Shown here: one piece after another, positions 1-8,142 of the stretch
Layout of the letters: every line of letters starts with the position of its first letter
How positions within the stretch are numbered: position 1 is the stretch's first letter
Source: Lachnospira rogosae
GTDB taxonomy: Bacteria > Bacillota > Clostridia > Lachnospirales > Lachnospiraceae
Assembly (NCBI RefSeq): GCF_040096455.1
Contig: NZ_JBBMER010000007.1
Coordinates: 62,001 to 126,000 of the forward strand
DNA length: 64,000 bases
Direction of reading: 5' to 3'
Notes under the pieces: model-generated
Told to the model about the DNA's origin: nothing
What the model saw: the letters and a program-made list of their open reading frames with translations, nothing else
Database searches by the model: none
Translations under genes and position numbers: made by a program

Positions 1-231
1 TATGCTTAACGCAAAGAGGGACATTCTTTCGAATGAACCTCCTGTAAATGCGCTAAGATAGCTCAAATCACCAGTATTAATTCCACTAAGTAAGCTACTG
101 AAATACTCTGTATCTACTCCTGGAATAGGAAGCAAACTTCCTACTCTAACAATAACAAGAATCATAAGAGTATATAAAATCTTTTTTCTTATGTCTTTGT
201 TCTTAAAAGCGCCTACAAGTGTCTTTAACAT
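1..231 (-). CDS. secY: Preprotein translocase subunit SecY, 5' part only
   Basis: SecY is the channel-forming membrane subunit of the Sec translocase. Only the first 77 codons are here and the gene runs off the left edge. The start MLKTLVGAFKNKDIRKKI is the usual amphipathic N-terminus; it is followed by a first membrane segment (ILYTLMILVIVRVGSLLPIPG) and by the GVDTEYF stretch typical of SecY. The ATG at 231 lies 1 nt after the rplO stop, and its ribosome binding site (AGGTG) lies inside the end of rplO, so translation is probably coupled. It is the last visible gene of the S10-spc operon. Confidence 0.95.
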   Translation of the reverse strand, partial: MLKTLVGAFKNKDIRKKILYTLMILVIVRVGSLLPIPGVDTEYFSSLLSGINTGDLSYLSAFTGGSFERMSLFALSI

Positions 232-232
232 A

Positions 233-673
233 TTAGATCACCTCGCAAGAACCACCAAGAGCTTCGATCTTTTCCTTTGCAGAAGCACTGAAAGCGTTAG
301 CCTTAACGTTGAGTTTCTTTGTGAGTTCACCGTTAGCAAGAATCTTGATACCATCCTTAGGATTCTTAACGATACCTGATTCAATTAATGTATCAACTGT
401 AACTTCTGCACCATTATCAAATCTTTCTAATGTGCTGATGTTAATAGCAACAAATTCCTTACGGTTTCTGTTAGTGAAACCTCTCTTAGGAATTCTTCTA
501 TATAATGGCATCTGGCCACCTTCGAAACCTGGTCTTGGTGCTCCTGAACGAGCTTTCTGTCCCTTATGACCCTTACCAGCAGTCTTGCCGTTACCTGAGC
601 CATGTCCACGACCTCTTCTGAAATTATCACTCATTACTGAGCCCTCTGCTGGGCTTAAATTAGATAAATCCAT
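233..673 (-). CDS. rplO: 50S ribosomal protein L15
   Basis: L15 is a late-assembling protein of the large subunit. The 146-residue product has the expected Gly/Arg/Lys-rich N-terminal extension (RRGRGHGSGNGKTAGKGHKG, about residues 19-38), which threads into 23S rRNA, and a globular C-terminal half ending GGSCEVI. A strong AGGAGG lies just before the ATG at 673. It sits between rpmD (28 nt upstream) and secY (1 nt downstream), the normal spc-operon order. Confidence 0.98.
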   Translation of the reverse strand: MDLSNLSPAEGSVMSDNFRRGRGHGSGNGKTAGKGHKGQKARSGAPRPGFEGGQMPLYRRIPKRGFTNRNRKEFVAINISTLERFDNGAEVTVDTLIESGIVKNPKDGIKILANGELTKKLNVKANAFSASAKEKIEALGGSCEVI

Positions 674-701
674 CTTTGCACCTCCTTATCCGATTTATTA
701 A

Positions 702-887
702 TTAAATTTCTTCTACCTTTAACATATAACCAATCTGCTGAATCTGTCCTCTTGTTGCAGCATTGTCTGGAAGTTCTACTGTCTTATGCATCTTTGTAAG
801 ACCCATAGCTTCAACAGTTCTTCTATGCTTTGGAACAGCACTGATTGGAGACTTAACTAAAGTTATTCTTAACTTCTTATCAGCCAT
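702..887 (-). CDS. rpmD: 50S ribosomal protein L30
   Basis: L30 is a small protein of the large subunit, 61 residues, a normal bacterial length. The sequence MADKKLRITLVKSPI followed by HRRTVEAMGL is diagnostic. I chose the ATG at 887 rather than the in-frame ATG at 899, because the latter overlaps the GGAGGT ribosome binding site that serves the former. It lies between rpsE and rplO in the spc operon. Confidence 0.97.
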   Translation of the reverse strand: MADKKLRITLVKSPISAVPKHRRTVEAMGLTKMHKTVELPDNAATRGQIQQIGYMLKVEEI

Positions 888-935
888 TTTAACCTCCATC
901 TGTCAATAACGACTATATCAATGTTTATTTGTTAA

Positions 936-1445
936 TTAGCCAAGGATCTCGCTAACAGACTTTCCACGAAGTCTTGCAACTTCTTCTGGAGTCTTCATAG
1001 ACTTAAGACCTTCTATTGTTGCTAATACAGCATTCTGCTTGTTATTAGAACCAAGTGACTTTGTACGGATATTCTTAATACCTGCAAGCTCAAGTACTGA
1101 ACGAGCTGGACCACCTGCGATGATACCAGTACCTTCTGGAGCCTTCTTAAGAAGAACTGTTGCTCCTCCGAACTTTCCGATGAAGTCATGTGGAACTGAT
1201 GAATTCTCGTCCATAGGAACTTCTACTAAATGCTTAATGGCATCTTCTTTTCCCTTACGGATAGCTTCAGGAACTTCAGCTGCCTTACCAACACCAGCGC
1301 CAACATGTCCGTTGCCGTCACCAACAACAACTAAAGCTGCAAAACGCATGTTACGTCCGCCCTTTACAACCTTTGTTACACGCTTGATTGATACTACATT
1401 ATCTCTTAATTCTAAATTGCTAGCATCAATTATTGTACGTTTCAT
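936..1445 (-). CDS. rpsE: 30S ribosomal protein S5
   Basis: S5 helps decoding fidelity and translocation and is a known site of spectinomycin-resistance changes. The 169-residue product has the double-stranded-RNA-binding-like N-terminal part (VVSIKRVTKVVKGGRNMRF) and the C-terminal part with GTGIIAGGPARSVLELAGI. The start MKRTIIDASN is preceded by GGGAGA at 11 nt. A longer reading frame to 1478 would overlap the end of rplR and is unlikely. It is 22 nt downstream of rplR. Confidence 0.97.
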   Translation of the reverse strand: MKRTIIDASNLELRDNVVSIKRVTKVVKGGRNMRFAALVVVGDGNGHVGAGVGKAAEVPEAIRKGKEDAIKHLVEVPMDENSSVPHDFIGKFGGATVLLKKAPEGTGIIAGGPARSVLELAGIKNIRTKSLGSNNKQNAVLATIEGLKSMKTPEEVARLRGKSVSEILG

Positions 1446-1467
1446 ACTGTTTGTTTCTCCCTTCCGC

Positions 1468-1836
1468 TTAGAATTCAAGGCCAGCTTCTCTTGCTGCCTC
1501 TGCTAATGCCTTTACTTTACCTTCATATACAAATCCGCCTCTATCATAAACGACAGTTGTAATACCTTTTTCTAATGCCTTCTTAGCAACTACTGTACCA
1601 ACTACTGTAGCAGCTTCAACGTTATTAGTCTTTTCAAGTTCTGCCTTTACGTCCTTATCAAGTGTTGAAGCAGAAACAAGTGTCTTACCAACTGTGTCGT
1701 CAATAATCTGAGCGTACATATGATTATTGCTTCTAAATACAGCTAAACGTGGTCTTTCTGCTGTACCGCTGAAACGATTACGTAATTTTCTATGTTTATT
1801 TTCACGAACTACTGTTCTTGACTTCTTACTAACCAT
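1468..1836 (-). CDS. rplR: 50S ribosomal protein L18
   Basis: L18 binds 5S rRNA with L5 and L25-type proteins and anchors it to the central protuberance. At 122 residues it has normal length, with the basic N-terminus (MVSKKSRTVVRENKHRKLR) and the conserved FRSNNHMYAQIIDD and YDRGGFVYEGKVKALAEAARE motifs. It lies 19 nt after rplF and 22 nt before rpsE. Confidence 0.98.
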   Translation of the reverse strand: MVSKKSRTVVRENKHRKLRNRFSGTAERPRLAVFRSNNHMYAQIIDDTVGKTLVSASTLDKDVKAELEKTNNVEAATVVGTVVAKKALEKGITTVVYDRGGFVYEGKVKALAEAAREAGLEF

Positions 1837-1855
1837 TTTGTATTCACTCCTTTAA

Positions 1856-2398
1856 TTATTTCTTACCAGTCTTACCAACCTTACGTCTAATAACTTCATC
1901 AGAGTACTTGATACCCTTGCCCTTATATGGCTCTGGAGCTCTCTTAGCTCTGATTTCAGCTGCGTACTGGCCAACTTTTTCTTTACTAATACCTTTTACG
2001 ATGATAACGTTAGTACCATCAACAGTTGTTTCGATTCCTTCTGGATCTTCCATTTCGACTGGATGAGAGTAACCTAAAGCTAATACAAGCTTCTTACCCT
2101 GCTTCTGAGCTCTGTAACCAACACCGTTGATTTCAAGCTTCTTCTCATATCCTTCTGTAACACCGATTACCATATTATGAATTAATGTTCTTGTTAATCC
2201 GTGTAATGACTTCATCTTCTTTAAGTCGTTAGGTCTAGAAACAACGATTTCTGAACCTTCCATCTTAATGTCCATCTCAGCAGGTAAAACTCTTTCAAGT
2301 GTACCCTTAGGACCCTTTACAGTCACTTTGTTATTTTCTGCGATCTCAACAGTAACACCTGCTGGGACAGCGATAGGCATTCTTCCTATACGTGACAT
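1856..2398 (-). CDS. rplF: 50S ribosomal protein L6
   Basis: L6 is a two-domain protein near the factor-binding centre of the large subunit. The product (180 residues from MSRIGRMPIAVPAGV) ends with the conserved RAPEPYKGKGIKY and a lysine-rich tail. AGGAGG lies 8 nt before the ATG at 2398; an upstream in-frame GTG at 2407 overlaps that ribosome binding site and is rejected. It is 82 nt downstream of rpsH. Confidence 0.97.
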   Translation of the reverse strand: MSRIGRMPIAVPAGVTVEIAENNKVTVKGPKGTLERVLPAEMDIKMEGSEIVVSRPNDLKKMKSLHGLTRTLIHNMVIGVTEGYEKKLEINGVGYRAQKQGKKLVLALGYSHPVEMEDPEGIETTVDGTNVIIVKGISKEKVGQYAAEIRAKRAPEPYKGKGIKYSDEVIRRKVGKTGKK

Positions 2399-2480
2399 GC
2401 CGTGCACCTCCTAATTTTGATTAAGAAAACACTTTAAAAATAGGAACGTGTTTTCTTTGTGAGTGAGTATCTATTATAAA

Positions 2481-2876
2481 TTACCAAACGAAGCAGAGAA
2501 CTTCTCCACCAACGCCCAGCTTTCTAGCTTCCTTATCTGTTACAACACCTTTGTTTGTTGAGATAATTGCAACACCAAGACCACCGAGAACTCTTGGAAG
2601 TTCATCCTTGCTAGCATAAACTCTAAGACCTGGCTTAGAAATTCTCTGGAGACCTGAGATAATCTTTTCATTCTTATCAGCACCGTACTTTAATGTAACA
2701 CGGATGTCGTTGAAATTACCATTCTCAACAAGCTCATAAGACTTGATATAACCTTCATCTAAAAGAATCTTAGCTATAGAAAGCTTCATCTTTGAAGATG
2801 GGATATCAACTGTGTCGTGCTTTGCTGTGTTTGCATTACGAATTCTTGTAAGCATATCTGCAATTGGATCTGTCAT
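2481..2876 (-). CDS. rpsH: 30S ribosomal protein S8
   Basis: S8 is a primary 16S rRNA-binding protein, and in E. coli it is the translational repressor of the spc operon. The 131-residue product has the typical MTDPIADMLTRIRNAN start and an STNKGVVTDKEARKLGVGGE C-terminal region that binds RNA. A perfect AAGGAGG precedes the ATG. Unusually for this operon, it is separated from rpsN by 173 nt containing strong hairpins (see 2877-3049). Confidence 0.98.
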   Translation of the reverse strand: MTDPIADMLTRIRNANTAKHDTVDIPSSKMKLSIAKILLDEGYIKSYELVENGNFNDIRVTLKYGADKNEKIISGLQRISKPGLRVYASKDELPRVLGGLGVAIISTNKGVVTDKEARKLGVGGEVLCFVW

Positions 2877-3049
2877 TTTAAATGTTCCTCCTTAAATAAT
2901 TCACTGGTTTCCCTTACCGGGACTACGTCAATTGTTCATGCATATATAGCATACGGCTGTACGCCGTATAACTATGTTAATGCATATATATCAAGGTAAT
3001 AGTGGCAAACCACTGTTGATTAATTACATATTGTAATTATCAATTTATC
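2877..3049 (-). promoter_or_regulatory. Folded spacer between rpsN and rpsH
   Basis: This 173-nt spacer in an otherwise tight operon carries three hairpins on the transcript. In order of transcription they are a 7-bp A/T-rich stem (about 3020-3043), an AGTGG/CCACT stem (3001-3014), and a long stem at 2938-2985. The core of the last is ATACGGC/GCCGTAT (2951-2969), and its flanks ATAG/CTAT and ATGCAT/ATGCAT extend it. None is followed by a clear U-run, so they do not look like simple terminators. Placed directly before rpsH, this could be a processing site or an S8-responsive element; that is inference. Confidence 0.5.
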
Positions 3050-3235
3050 TTACCAAGATGCCTTCTTAACTCCTGGGATCTGACCCTTGTAAGCTAATTC
3101 ACGGAAGCAAATTCTGCAGATTCCGTACTTTCTTAAAACAGAATGTGGACGACCACATATTGTACAACGTGTATAAGCTCTTGTAGAGAACTTAGGTGCT
3201 CTCTGCTGCTTAACCTTCATTGAAGTCTTAGCCAT
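3050..3235 (-). CDS. rpsN: 30S ribosomal protein S14, zinc-binding (type Z)
   Basis: This is a 61-residue short S14 of the small-subunit head. Two cysteine pairs are visible, CTIC and CRIC, in CTICGRPHSVLRKYGICRIC. They form the zinc ribbon that defines the zinc-dependent (C+) form, called rpsZ or rpsN1 in some genomes. It lies 19 nt after rplE. A zinc-independent paralogue is common in Firmicutes but none is in this window. Confidence 0.98.
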   Translation of the reverse strand: MAKTSMKVKQQRAPKFSTRAYTRCTICGRPHSVLRKYGICRICFRELAYKGQIPGVKKASW

Positions 3236-3254
3236 TAAAATTTACCTCCTATAA

Positions 3255-3794
3255 TTAATTCTTGAAAGGCATGTTGAACATTCTAAGTAATTCACGTGCC
3301 TCTTCATCTGTATGAGCTGTTGTTGCAATAATAACATCCATACCTCTTACTTTGTCAATCTTATCGTATTCGATTTCTGGGAAGATAATCTGCTCTTTGA
3401 TACCTAAAGCATAGTTACCTCTTCCATCAAATGATTCAGCGCTTACGCCTCTGAAGTCACGAACTCTTGGTAATGCAAGATTAACAAGTCTGTCAAGGAA
3501 TTCGTACATCTTCTCACCACGAAGTGTAACCTTGCATCCGATTGCCTGACCTTCTCTTAACTTGAAGTTAGCAATTGAATTCTTAGCTCTTGTAAGAACT
3601 ACCTTCTGACCTGAAATAGTCTCGAGTTCTTTAACTGCTGCATCGAGAAGCTTTGAATTTTCTTTAGCTTCACCAACACCCATATTTATTACGATCTTGT
3701 CGATCTTTGGAACCATCATTGGGTTCTTGTAACCGAACTTATCTGTCATTTTTTTAGTGATTTCGTTTTCGTATAAATCTCTAAGTCTACTCAA
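3255..3794 (-). CDS. rplE: 50S ribosomal protein L5
   Basis: L5 binds 5S rRNA and contacts the P-site tRNA elbow. The 179-residue product begins MSRLRDLYENEITKKM and contains the conserved DKIVINMGVGEAKENSKLL and LPRVRDFRGVSAESFDGRGN motifs. Its length and gene order (rplX upstream, rpsN downstream) are standard. Confidence 0.98.
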   Translation of the reverse strand: MSRLRDLYENEITKKMTDKFGYKNPMMVPKIDKIVINMGVGEAKENSKLLDAAVKELETISGQKVVLTRAKNSIANFKLREGQAIGCKVTLRGEKMYEFLDRLVNLALPRVRDFRGVSAESFDGRGNYALGIKEQIIFPEIEYDKIDKVRGMDVIIATTAHTDEEARELLRMFNMPFKN

Positions 3795-3815
3795 AATTAT
3801 TGCCTCCTTCCTTTA

Positions 3816-4130
3816 TTAATCGATAACTTCGCCAGTTGCCTTAGCAACACGAACTTTCTTACCATCCTTGAAGTCATAACCAATCTTAGATGTCTTATCA
3901 CCCTTAACTACATAAGCGATGTTTGAGATATCGATTGGTGCTTCCTGGTGGAGAATTCCACCCTGCTGATTAGCTGCACTTGGCTTAGCATGCTTTGTTA
4001 CCATGTTAACGCCCTCAACTAATGCTGTATGGTTCTTAGCATTTACAGACATAACCTTGCCTGTCTTGCCCTTGTCTTTACCTGCGATTACCTTAACAGT
4101 ATCACCTTTTTTAATTCTTACAGCTGACAT
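3816..4130 (-). CDS. rplX: 50S ribosomal protein L24
   Basis: L24 is an assembly-initiator protein of the large subunit. A KOW motif is visible in the N-terminal part (IKKGDTVKVIAGKDKGKTGK, residues 6-25), followed by EGVNMVTKHAKPS. The 104-residue length is normal. It is 11 nt after rplN and 21 nt before rplE. Confidence 0.98.
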   Translation of the reverse strand: MSAVRIKKGDTVKVIAGKDKGKTGKVMSVNAKNHTALVEGVNMVTKHAKPSAANQQGGILHQEAPIDISNIAYVVKGDKTSKIGYDFKDGKKVRVAKATGEVID

Positions 4131-4141
4131 TGTGGTACCTC

Positions 4142-4510
4142 CTATAATACTTCTGGAGCAAGAGAAACGATCTTCATAAACTTCTTTTCTCTTAACTCTC
4201 TAGCTACTGGTCCAAAGATACGAGTTCCCTTAGGAGTCTGATCATCCTTGATGATTACAGCAGCATTTTCATCAAATTTAATGTATGAGCCATCTTTACG
4301 ACGTGCGCCCTTTACAGAACGAACAACAACGGCCTTAACAACATCGCCCTTTTTAACAACGCCGCCTGGTGTTGCTTCTTTAACAGTAGCGACAATCACA
4401 TCACCGATATTTGCATATCTTCTTGTAGATCCACCCATAACTCTGATGCAAAGAATTTCTTTAGCACCTGTGTTATCGGCAACCTTAAGTCTGGTTTCCT
4501 GTTGTACCAT
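4142..4510 (-). CDS. rplN: 50S ribosomal protein L14
   Basis: L14 lies at the subunit interface and contacts 16S rRNA helix 14. The 122-residue product is highly conserved: MVQQETRLKVADNTGAKEI at the start, then GDVIVATVKEATPGGVVKKG and TRIFGPVARELREK. It is in standard order between rpsQ (48 nt upstream) and rplX. Confidence 0.99.
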   Translation of the reverse strand: MVQQETRLKVADNTGAKEILCIRVMGGSTRRYANIGDVIVATVKEATPGGVVKKGDVVKAVVVRSVKGARRKDGSYIKFDENAAVIIKDDQTPKGTRIFGPVARELREKKFMKIVSLAPEVL

Positions 4511-4558
4511 AATACTACCCCTTTCAGTAATATCAATTCTAATTCTAAATTGTTAAAA

Positions 4559-4816
4559 TTATTTAGCTCTGCTGATAATTTCAACTAATCTCCATCTCTT
4601 ATCCTTAGATAAAGGTCTAGTTTCCATTACCTTAACAACGTCACCGATTAAACATTCGTTGTTCTCATCGTGAGCCTTTAACTTGTATGTTCTCTTTACA
4701 ATCTTGTTGTAAAGTGGATGCTTAACGTTATCTTCTACAGCAACAACGATTGTCTTATCCATCTTATTGCTGATAACTTTACCTGTACGAGTTTTTCTTA
4801 AATTTCTCTCTTCCAC
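4559..4816 (-). CDS. rpsQ: 30S ribosomal protein S17
   Basis: S17 is a primary 16S rRNA-binding protein with an OB-fold. The 85-residue product shows the expected LRKTRTGKVISNKMDKTIVV start and the HPLYNKIVKRTYKLKAHDE loop region. It is 47 nt after rpmC and 48 nt before rplN. Confidence 0.98.
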   Translation of the reverse strand: MEERNLRKTRTGKVISNKMDKTIVVAVEDNVKHPLYNKIVKRTYKLKAHDENNECLIGDVVKVMETRPLSKDKRWRLVEIISRAK

Positions 4817-4863
4817 AGTTATTCTCCTTTCTTAGGAAATACTTACACATTTATAAATGTAAT

Positions 4864-5064
4864 TTAAGCATTCTTCTGAGCAATTACAGTCTGAATTCTA
4901 GCAATGTTCTTTCTAACTTCTTTAATTCTGCTAGTGTTATCTAACTGATTTGTTGCGTTCTGGAATCTTAAATTGAAAAGTTCCTTCTTAGCAGCTACTA
5001 ATTCTTCATTCAATTCTGCAGCTGATTTTGCCTTTAAATCTTCTACATACTTATTAATTTTCAC
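4864..5064 (-). CDS. rpmC: 50S ribosomal protein L29, GTG start
   Basis: L29 is a two-helix protein next to the nascent-chain exit and part of the docking site for trigger factor and SRP. The product (66 residues) begins (V/M)KINKYVEDLKAKSAAELNEE and contains the family motif ELFNLRFQNATNQL. I chose the GTG at 5064 because related L29 proteins begin MKIxx, and the GGCGGTG just upstream can serve as ribosome binding site. Another in-frame GTG at 5073 is possible. It overlaps the end of rplP by 11 nt, which implies coupling. Confidence 0.94.
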   Translation of the reverse strand: MKINKYVEDLKAKSAAELNEELVAAKKELFNLRFQNATNQLDNTSRIKEVRKNIARIQTVIAQKNA

Positions 5065-5491
5065 TGTTATCACCGCCTTCTAAGTCTGCACGTGAAACGA
5101 TCTTGCACTTGCAAGGAAGTTTATGAGTTGCAAGACGTAATGCTTCTCTTGCTGTTTCTTCAGGTACACCTGAAATCTCGAACATAACACGTCCAGGTTT
5201 AACTACTGCTACCCAGCACTCTAAGTTACCTTTACCTTTACCCATACGAACACCGATAGGCTTACCTGTTACCGGCTTATCTGGGAAAATCTTTATAAAT
5301 ACTTTACCGCCACGCTTAATGTATCTTGTCATAGCTACACGGGCTGCTTCTATCTGGTTTGACTTGATCCAGCATGGTTCTGTTGCAACGATACCATATT
5401 CACCATTAGTGATTCTGTTACCTCTTGTTGCCTTACCTGCCATAGAACCACGGAACTGTCTACGATGTTTAACTCTCTTAGGTAGTAACAT
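5054..5491 (-). CDS. rplP: 50S ribosomal protein L16
   Basis: L16 is needed for assembly of the A-site region of the large subunit. The 145-residue product starts MLLPKRVKHRRQFRGSMAGK and carries the conserved GEYGIVATEP and RMGKGKGNLECWVAVVKPG segments. Its ATG shares one base with the rpsC stop (TAATG), and its 3' end overlaps rpmC, so three genes are tightly coupled. Confidence 0.99.
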   Translation of the reverse strand: MLLPKRVKHRRQFRGSMAGKATRGNRITNGEYGIVATEPCWIKSNQIEAARVAMTRYIKRGGKVFIKIFPDKPVTGKPIGVRMGKGKGNLECWVAVVKPGRVMFEISGVPEETAREALRLATHKLPCKCKIVSRADLEGGDNSEN

Positions 5492-6150
5492 TACTTATCG
5501 CTCCCTTCCTTGTTAGTCTTTGTTGGAAGTACCTCACCTTCATAGATCCATACCTTAACACCAACTTTACCATAAGTTGTGTTAGCTTCTGCAAATCCGT
5601 AATCGATATCTGCACGAAGTGTCTGAAGAGGAATTGTACCTTCGCTATAGAACTCTGTACGAGCCATATCAGCACCGCCGAGACGACCTGAACAAGATGT
5701 CTTAATACCCTTAGCACCCTGCTTCATTGTTCTTCCCATGCAAGACTTCATAGCTCTTCTGAAAGAGATACGATTCTCTAACTGCTGTGCGATGTTCTCA
5801 GCTACTAACTGAGCATCCTTATCTGGTCTCTTAACTTCTTTAATATCAATGCTAAGTCTCTTAGCACTTGTAAGCTTTTCAACCTGCTTCTTGAGTGCTT
5901 CTATTTCAGCACCACCCTTACCAATAACAACACCTGGCTTAGCTGTGTGAATGATAATCTTTAATCTATCTGAAGCTCTTTCTGTTTCAATCTTTGAAAT
6001 TCCTGCAGCATATAACTTATTCTTAAGGAATTTTCTAATGTTATAATCTTCTACAAGGTTATCTGCAAAAGTTTCTTCTGCATACCACTTAGAGTCCCAG
6101 TCTTTGATAACGCCGACTCTTAAACCATGAGGATTAACTTTCTGTCCCAT
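5491..6150 (-). CDS. rpsC: 30S ribosomal protein S3
   Basis: S3 lies at the mRNA entry tunnel and contributes to helicase activity. The 219-residue product has the MGQKVNPHGLRVGVIKDWDS start, a KH RNA-binding domain with the GxxG loop in VVIGKGGAEIEAL (about residues 75-87), and the C-terminal domain with SGRLGGADMARTEFYSEG. It sits 32 nt after rplV. Confidence 0.99.
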   Translation of the reverse strand: MGQKVNPHGLRVGVIKDWDSKWYAEETFADNLVEDYNIRKFLKNKLYAAGISKIETERASDRLKIIIHTAKPGVVIGKGGAEIEALKKQVEKLTSAKRLSIDIKEVKRPDKDAQLVAENIAQQLENRISFRRAMKSCMGRTMKQGAKGIKTSCSGRLGGADMARTEFYSEGTIPLQTLRADIDYGFAEANTTYGKVGVKVWIYEGEVLPTKTNKEGSDK

Positions 6151-6182
6151 AAAATCTCCTTTCTATTCTTTAGGAAATGCAA

Positions 6183-6569
6183 TTATCTTTCATTTAATAT
6201 TACAGTGATATGGCTCATTCTCTTTTCGATTCTATAAGCTCTACCCTGTGCTCTTGGATGGACTCTCTTCATTGTTGGTCCCTTGTTAGCGTAGCATTCT
6301 TCTACATATAACTTGCTTGGGTCCATACCGTTATTGTTCTCTGCATTAGCAGCAGCTGACTTTAATAACTTCTCTATAAGTGATGAAGCATATCTTGGGT
6401 TGTACATAACGATACCAAGTGCTTCTTCAAGGCTCTTGCCTCTAATAGCATCTAATACGAAACAAGCCTTCTGAACAGATACTCTTGCGTAAGATAACTT
6501 TGCGCTTGGTCTTGTGTCCTTAACAGCGTTTCTTTCACGTTTAATCTGGGATCTATGTCCTTTAGCCAT
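6183..6569 (-). CDS. rplV: 50S ribosomal protein L22
   Basis: L22 lines the peptide exit tunnel; its beta-hairpin tip is a site of macrolide-resistance changes. The 128-residue product has a short N-terminal extension before AKLSYARVSVQKACFVLD, and the conserved hairpin region RVHPRAQGRAYRIEKRMSHI near the C-terminus. It follows rpsS by 29 nt. Confidence 0.98.
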   Translation of the reverse strand: MAKGHRSQIKRERNAVKDTRPSAKLSYARVSVQKACFVLDAIRGKSLEEALGIVMYNPRYASSLIEKLLKSAAANAENNNGMDPSKLYVEECYANKGPTMKRVHPRAQGRAYRIEKRMSHITVILNER

Positions 6570-6598
6570 CGATTAAACCTCCTTTCAAATAATACAAA

Positions 6599-6874
6599 TT
6601 ATCTACTCTTCTTTTCGTCTTTGCCGTGTCCTCTGTAAGTTCTTGTAGCAACGAACTCACCGAGCTTATGACCAACCATATCCTCTGTAACATATACAGG
6701 AACATGCTTTCTTCCGTCATGAACTGCAATTGTATGGCCTACGAATGAAGGGAAAATTGTTGAACGACGTGACCATGTCTTAATAACCTGCTTGTCGTTT
6801 GATGCGTTTAATGCATCTACCTTCTTAAGTAAGCTTTCGTCCGCGAATGGTCCTTTTTTAAGTGAACGAGCCAT
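6599..6874 (-). CDS. rpsS: 30S ribosomal protein S19
   Basis: S19 binds the head of the small subunit near the A site with S13. The 91-residue product starts MARSLKKGPFADESLLKKV and has WSRRSTIFPSFVGHTIAVHDGRKH, nearly invariant in bacteria. AAGGAGG precedes the ATG. It is 63 nt after rplB. Confidence 0.99.
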   Translation of the reverse strand: MARSLKKGPFADESLLKKVDALNASNDKQVIKTWSRRSTIFPSFVGHTIAVHDGRKHVPVYVTEDMVGHKLGEFVATRTYRGHGKDEKKSR

Positions 6875-6937
6875 AGGTTGAAACCTCCTTATAATCTATC
6901 AAATCTTAGTTAAATGTTAATTAAAATGTACTATTAA

Positions 6938-7780
6938 TTACTTAATAGCCTTTCCATCTCTTCTTCTTACGATAAGCTTGTTAGAAGCTTTTTTCTTCTT
7001 ACGAGTCTTAAGACCCATAGCAGGCTTACCCCAAGGTGTCATTGGGCTTGGACGACCAACTGGTGCTCTACCTTCACCACCACCGTGTGGATGGTCGTTA
7101 GGGTTCATAACAGAACCACGAACTGTAGGTCTGATACCCATATGTCTCTTACGTCCAGCCTTACCAAGATTAATAAGGTTGTGATCTCCATTACCTACAA
7201 CACCGATTGTTGCGCGGCAGATAATTGGTACCATTCTCATTTCGCCAGAAGGAAGTCTTAATGTTGCATACTTGCCTTCCTTAGCCATTAACTGAGCTGA
7301 GTTACCAGCAGAACGAACAAGCTGTCCACCCTTACCTGGATATAACTCAATGTTGTGTACCTGTGTACCTACAGGAATCTCTGTAAGTGGTAAGCAGTTA
7401 CCAACTCTTACTTCAGCACCAGCACCATTCTGTACTGTCATGCCATCTGTTAATCCCTGTGGAGCAAGGATATATGATTTCTCACCATCTGCGTAGCAGA
7501 TAAGTGCGATATTAGCTGTTCTGTTAGGATCGTACTCGATACCGATAACCTTTGCAGGAACGCCTTCTTTATTTCTCTTGAAATCTATTAATCTATATTT
7601 CTGTCTGTTTCCACCACCATGATGTCTAACAGTGATCTTACCCTGGTTGTTACGGCCAGCAGTCTTACTCTTCTTAGCGAGTAATGATTTCTCAGGAGTT
7701 GTCTTTGTGATTTCTGAGAAATCTGATCCAGTCATGTTTCTTCTGGAAGGTGTATATGGGTTATAAGTTCTAATTCCCAT
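6938..7780 (-). CDS. rplB: 50S ribosomal protein L2
   Basis: L2 is one of the most conserved ribosomal proteins. It is needed for subunit joining and peptidyl-transferase centre structure. The product is 280 residues, with the N-terminal NPYTPSRRNMTGSDF and the C-terminal loop NDHPHGGGEGRAPVGR, which includes the essential histidine region. It lies 62 nt after rplW and 63 nt before rpsS. Confidence 0.99.
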   Translation of the reverse strand: MGIRTYNPYTPSRRNMTGSDFSEITKTTPEKSLLAKKSKTAGRNNQGKITVRHHGGGNRQKYRLIDFKRNKEGVPAKVIGIEYDPNRTANIALICYADGEKSYILAPQGLTDGMTVQNGAGAEVRVGNCLPLTEIPVGTQVHNIELYPGKGGQLVRSAGNSAQLMAKEGKYATLRLPSGEMRMVPIICRATIGVVGNGDHNLINLGKAGRKRHMGIRPTVRGSVMNPNDHPHGGGEGRAPVGRPSPMTPWGKPAMGLKTRKKKKASNKLIVRRRDGKAIK

Positions 7781-7842
7781 TATATTCTCTCCTTTCGAGC
7801 TTGTGTAATATTGTTTTCTACACTATTAAATGTTGCTAAATC

Positions 7843-8142
7843 TTAAAGTCCTTCAAAGATTTCGATATCTTTGCTATCAGCTGTTAACTGAACAATTGCC
7901 TTCTTAGTCTTAGCAGTTGTACCAACTGTTCTTCCTCTTCTCTTCTTCTTGCCAACGCTGTTCATTGTGTTAACGCTGGCAACCTTTGTTCCTTCGAACA
8001 TCTTTTCAACAGCTTCTTTAATCATAGTCTTGTTAGCATCTGTATGAACTAAGAATGTATACTTCTTGTCTGCCATATCAGCCATAGACTTTTCTGTTAT
8101 AACTGGTTTGAGGATTACATCATAATACTGTACGTTTGCCAT
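7843..8142 (-). CDS. rplW: 50S ribosomal protein L23
   Basis: L23 sits at the nascent-chain exit and is the main dock for trigger factor and SRP. The 99-residue product has DVILKPVITEKSMADM near the N-terminus and the basic loop GKKKRRGRTVGTTAKTKKA. Its ATG shares one base with the rplD stop codon (TAATG), so translation is coupled to L4. Confidence 0.98.
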   Translation of the reverse strand: MANVQYYDVILKPVITEKSMADMADKKYTFLVHTDANKTMIKEAVEKMFEGTKVASVNTMNSVGKKKRRGRTVGTTAKTKKAIVQLTADSKDIEIFEGL

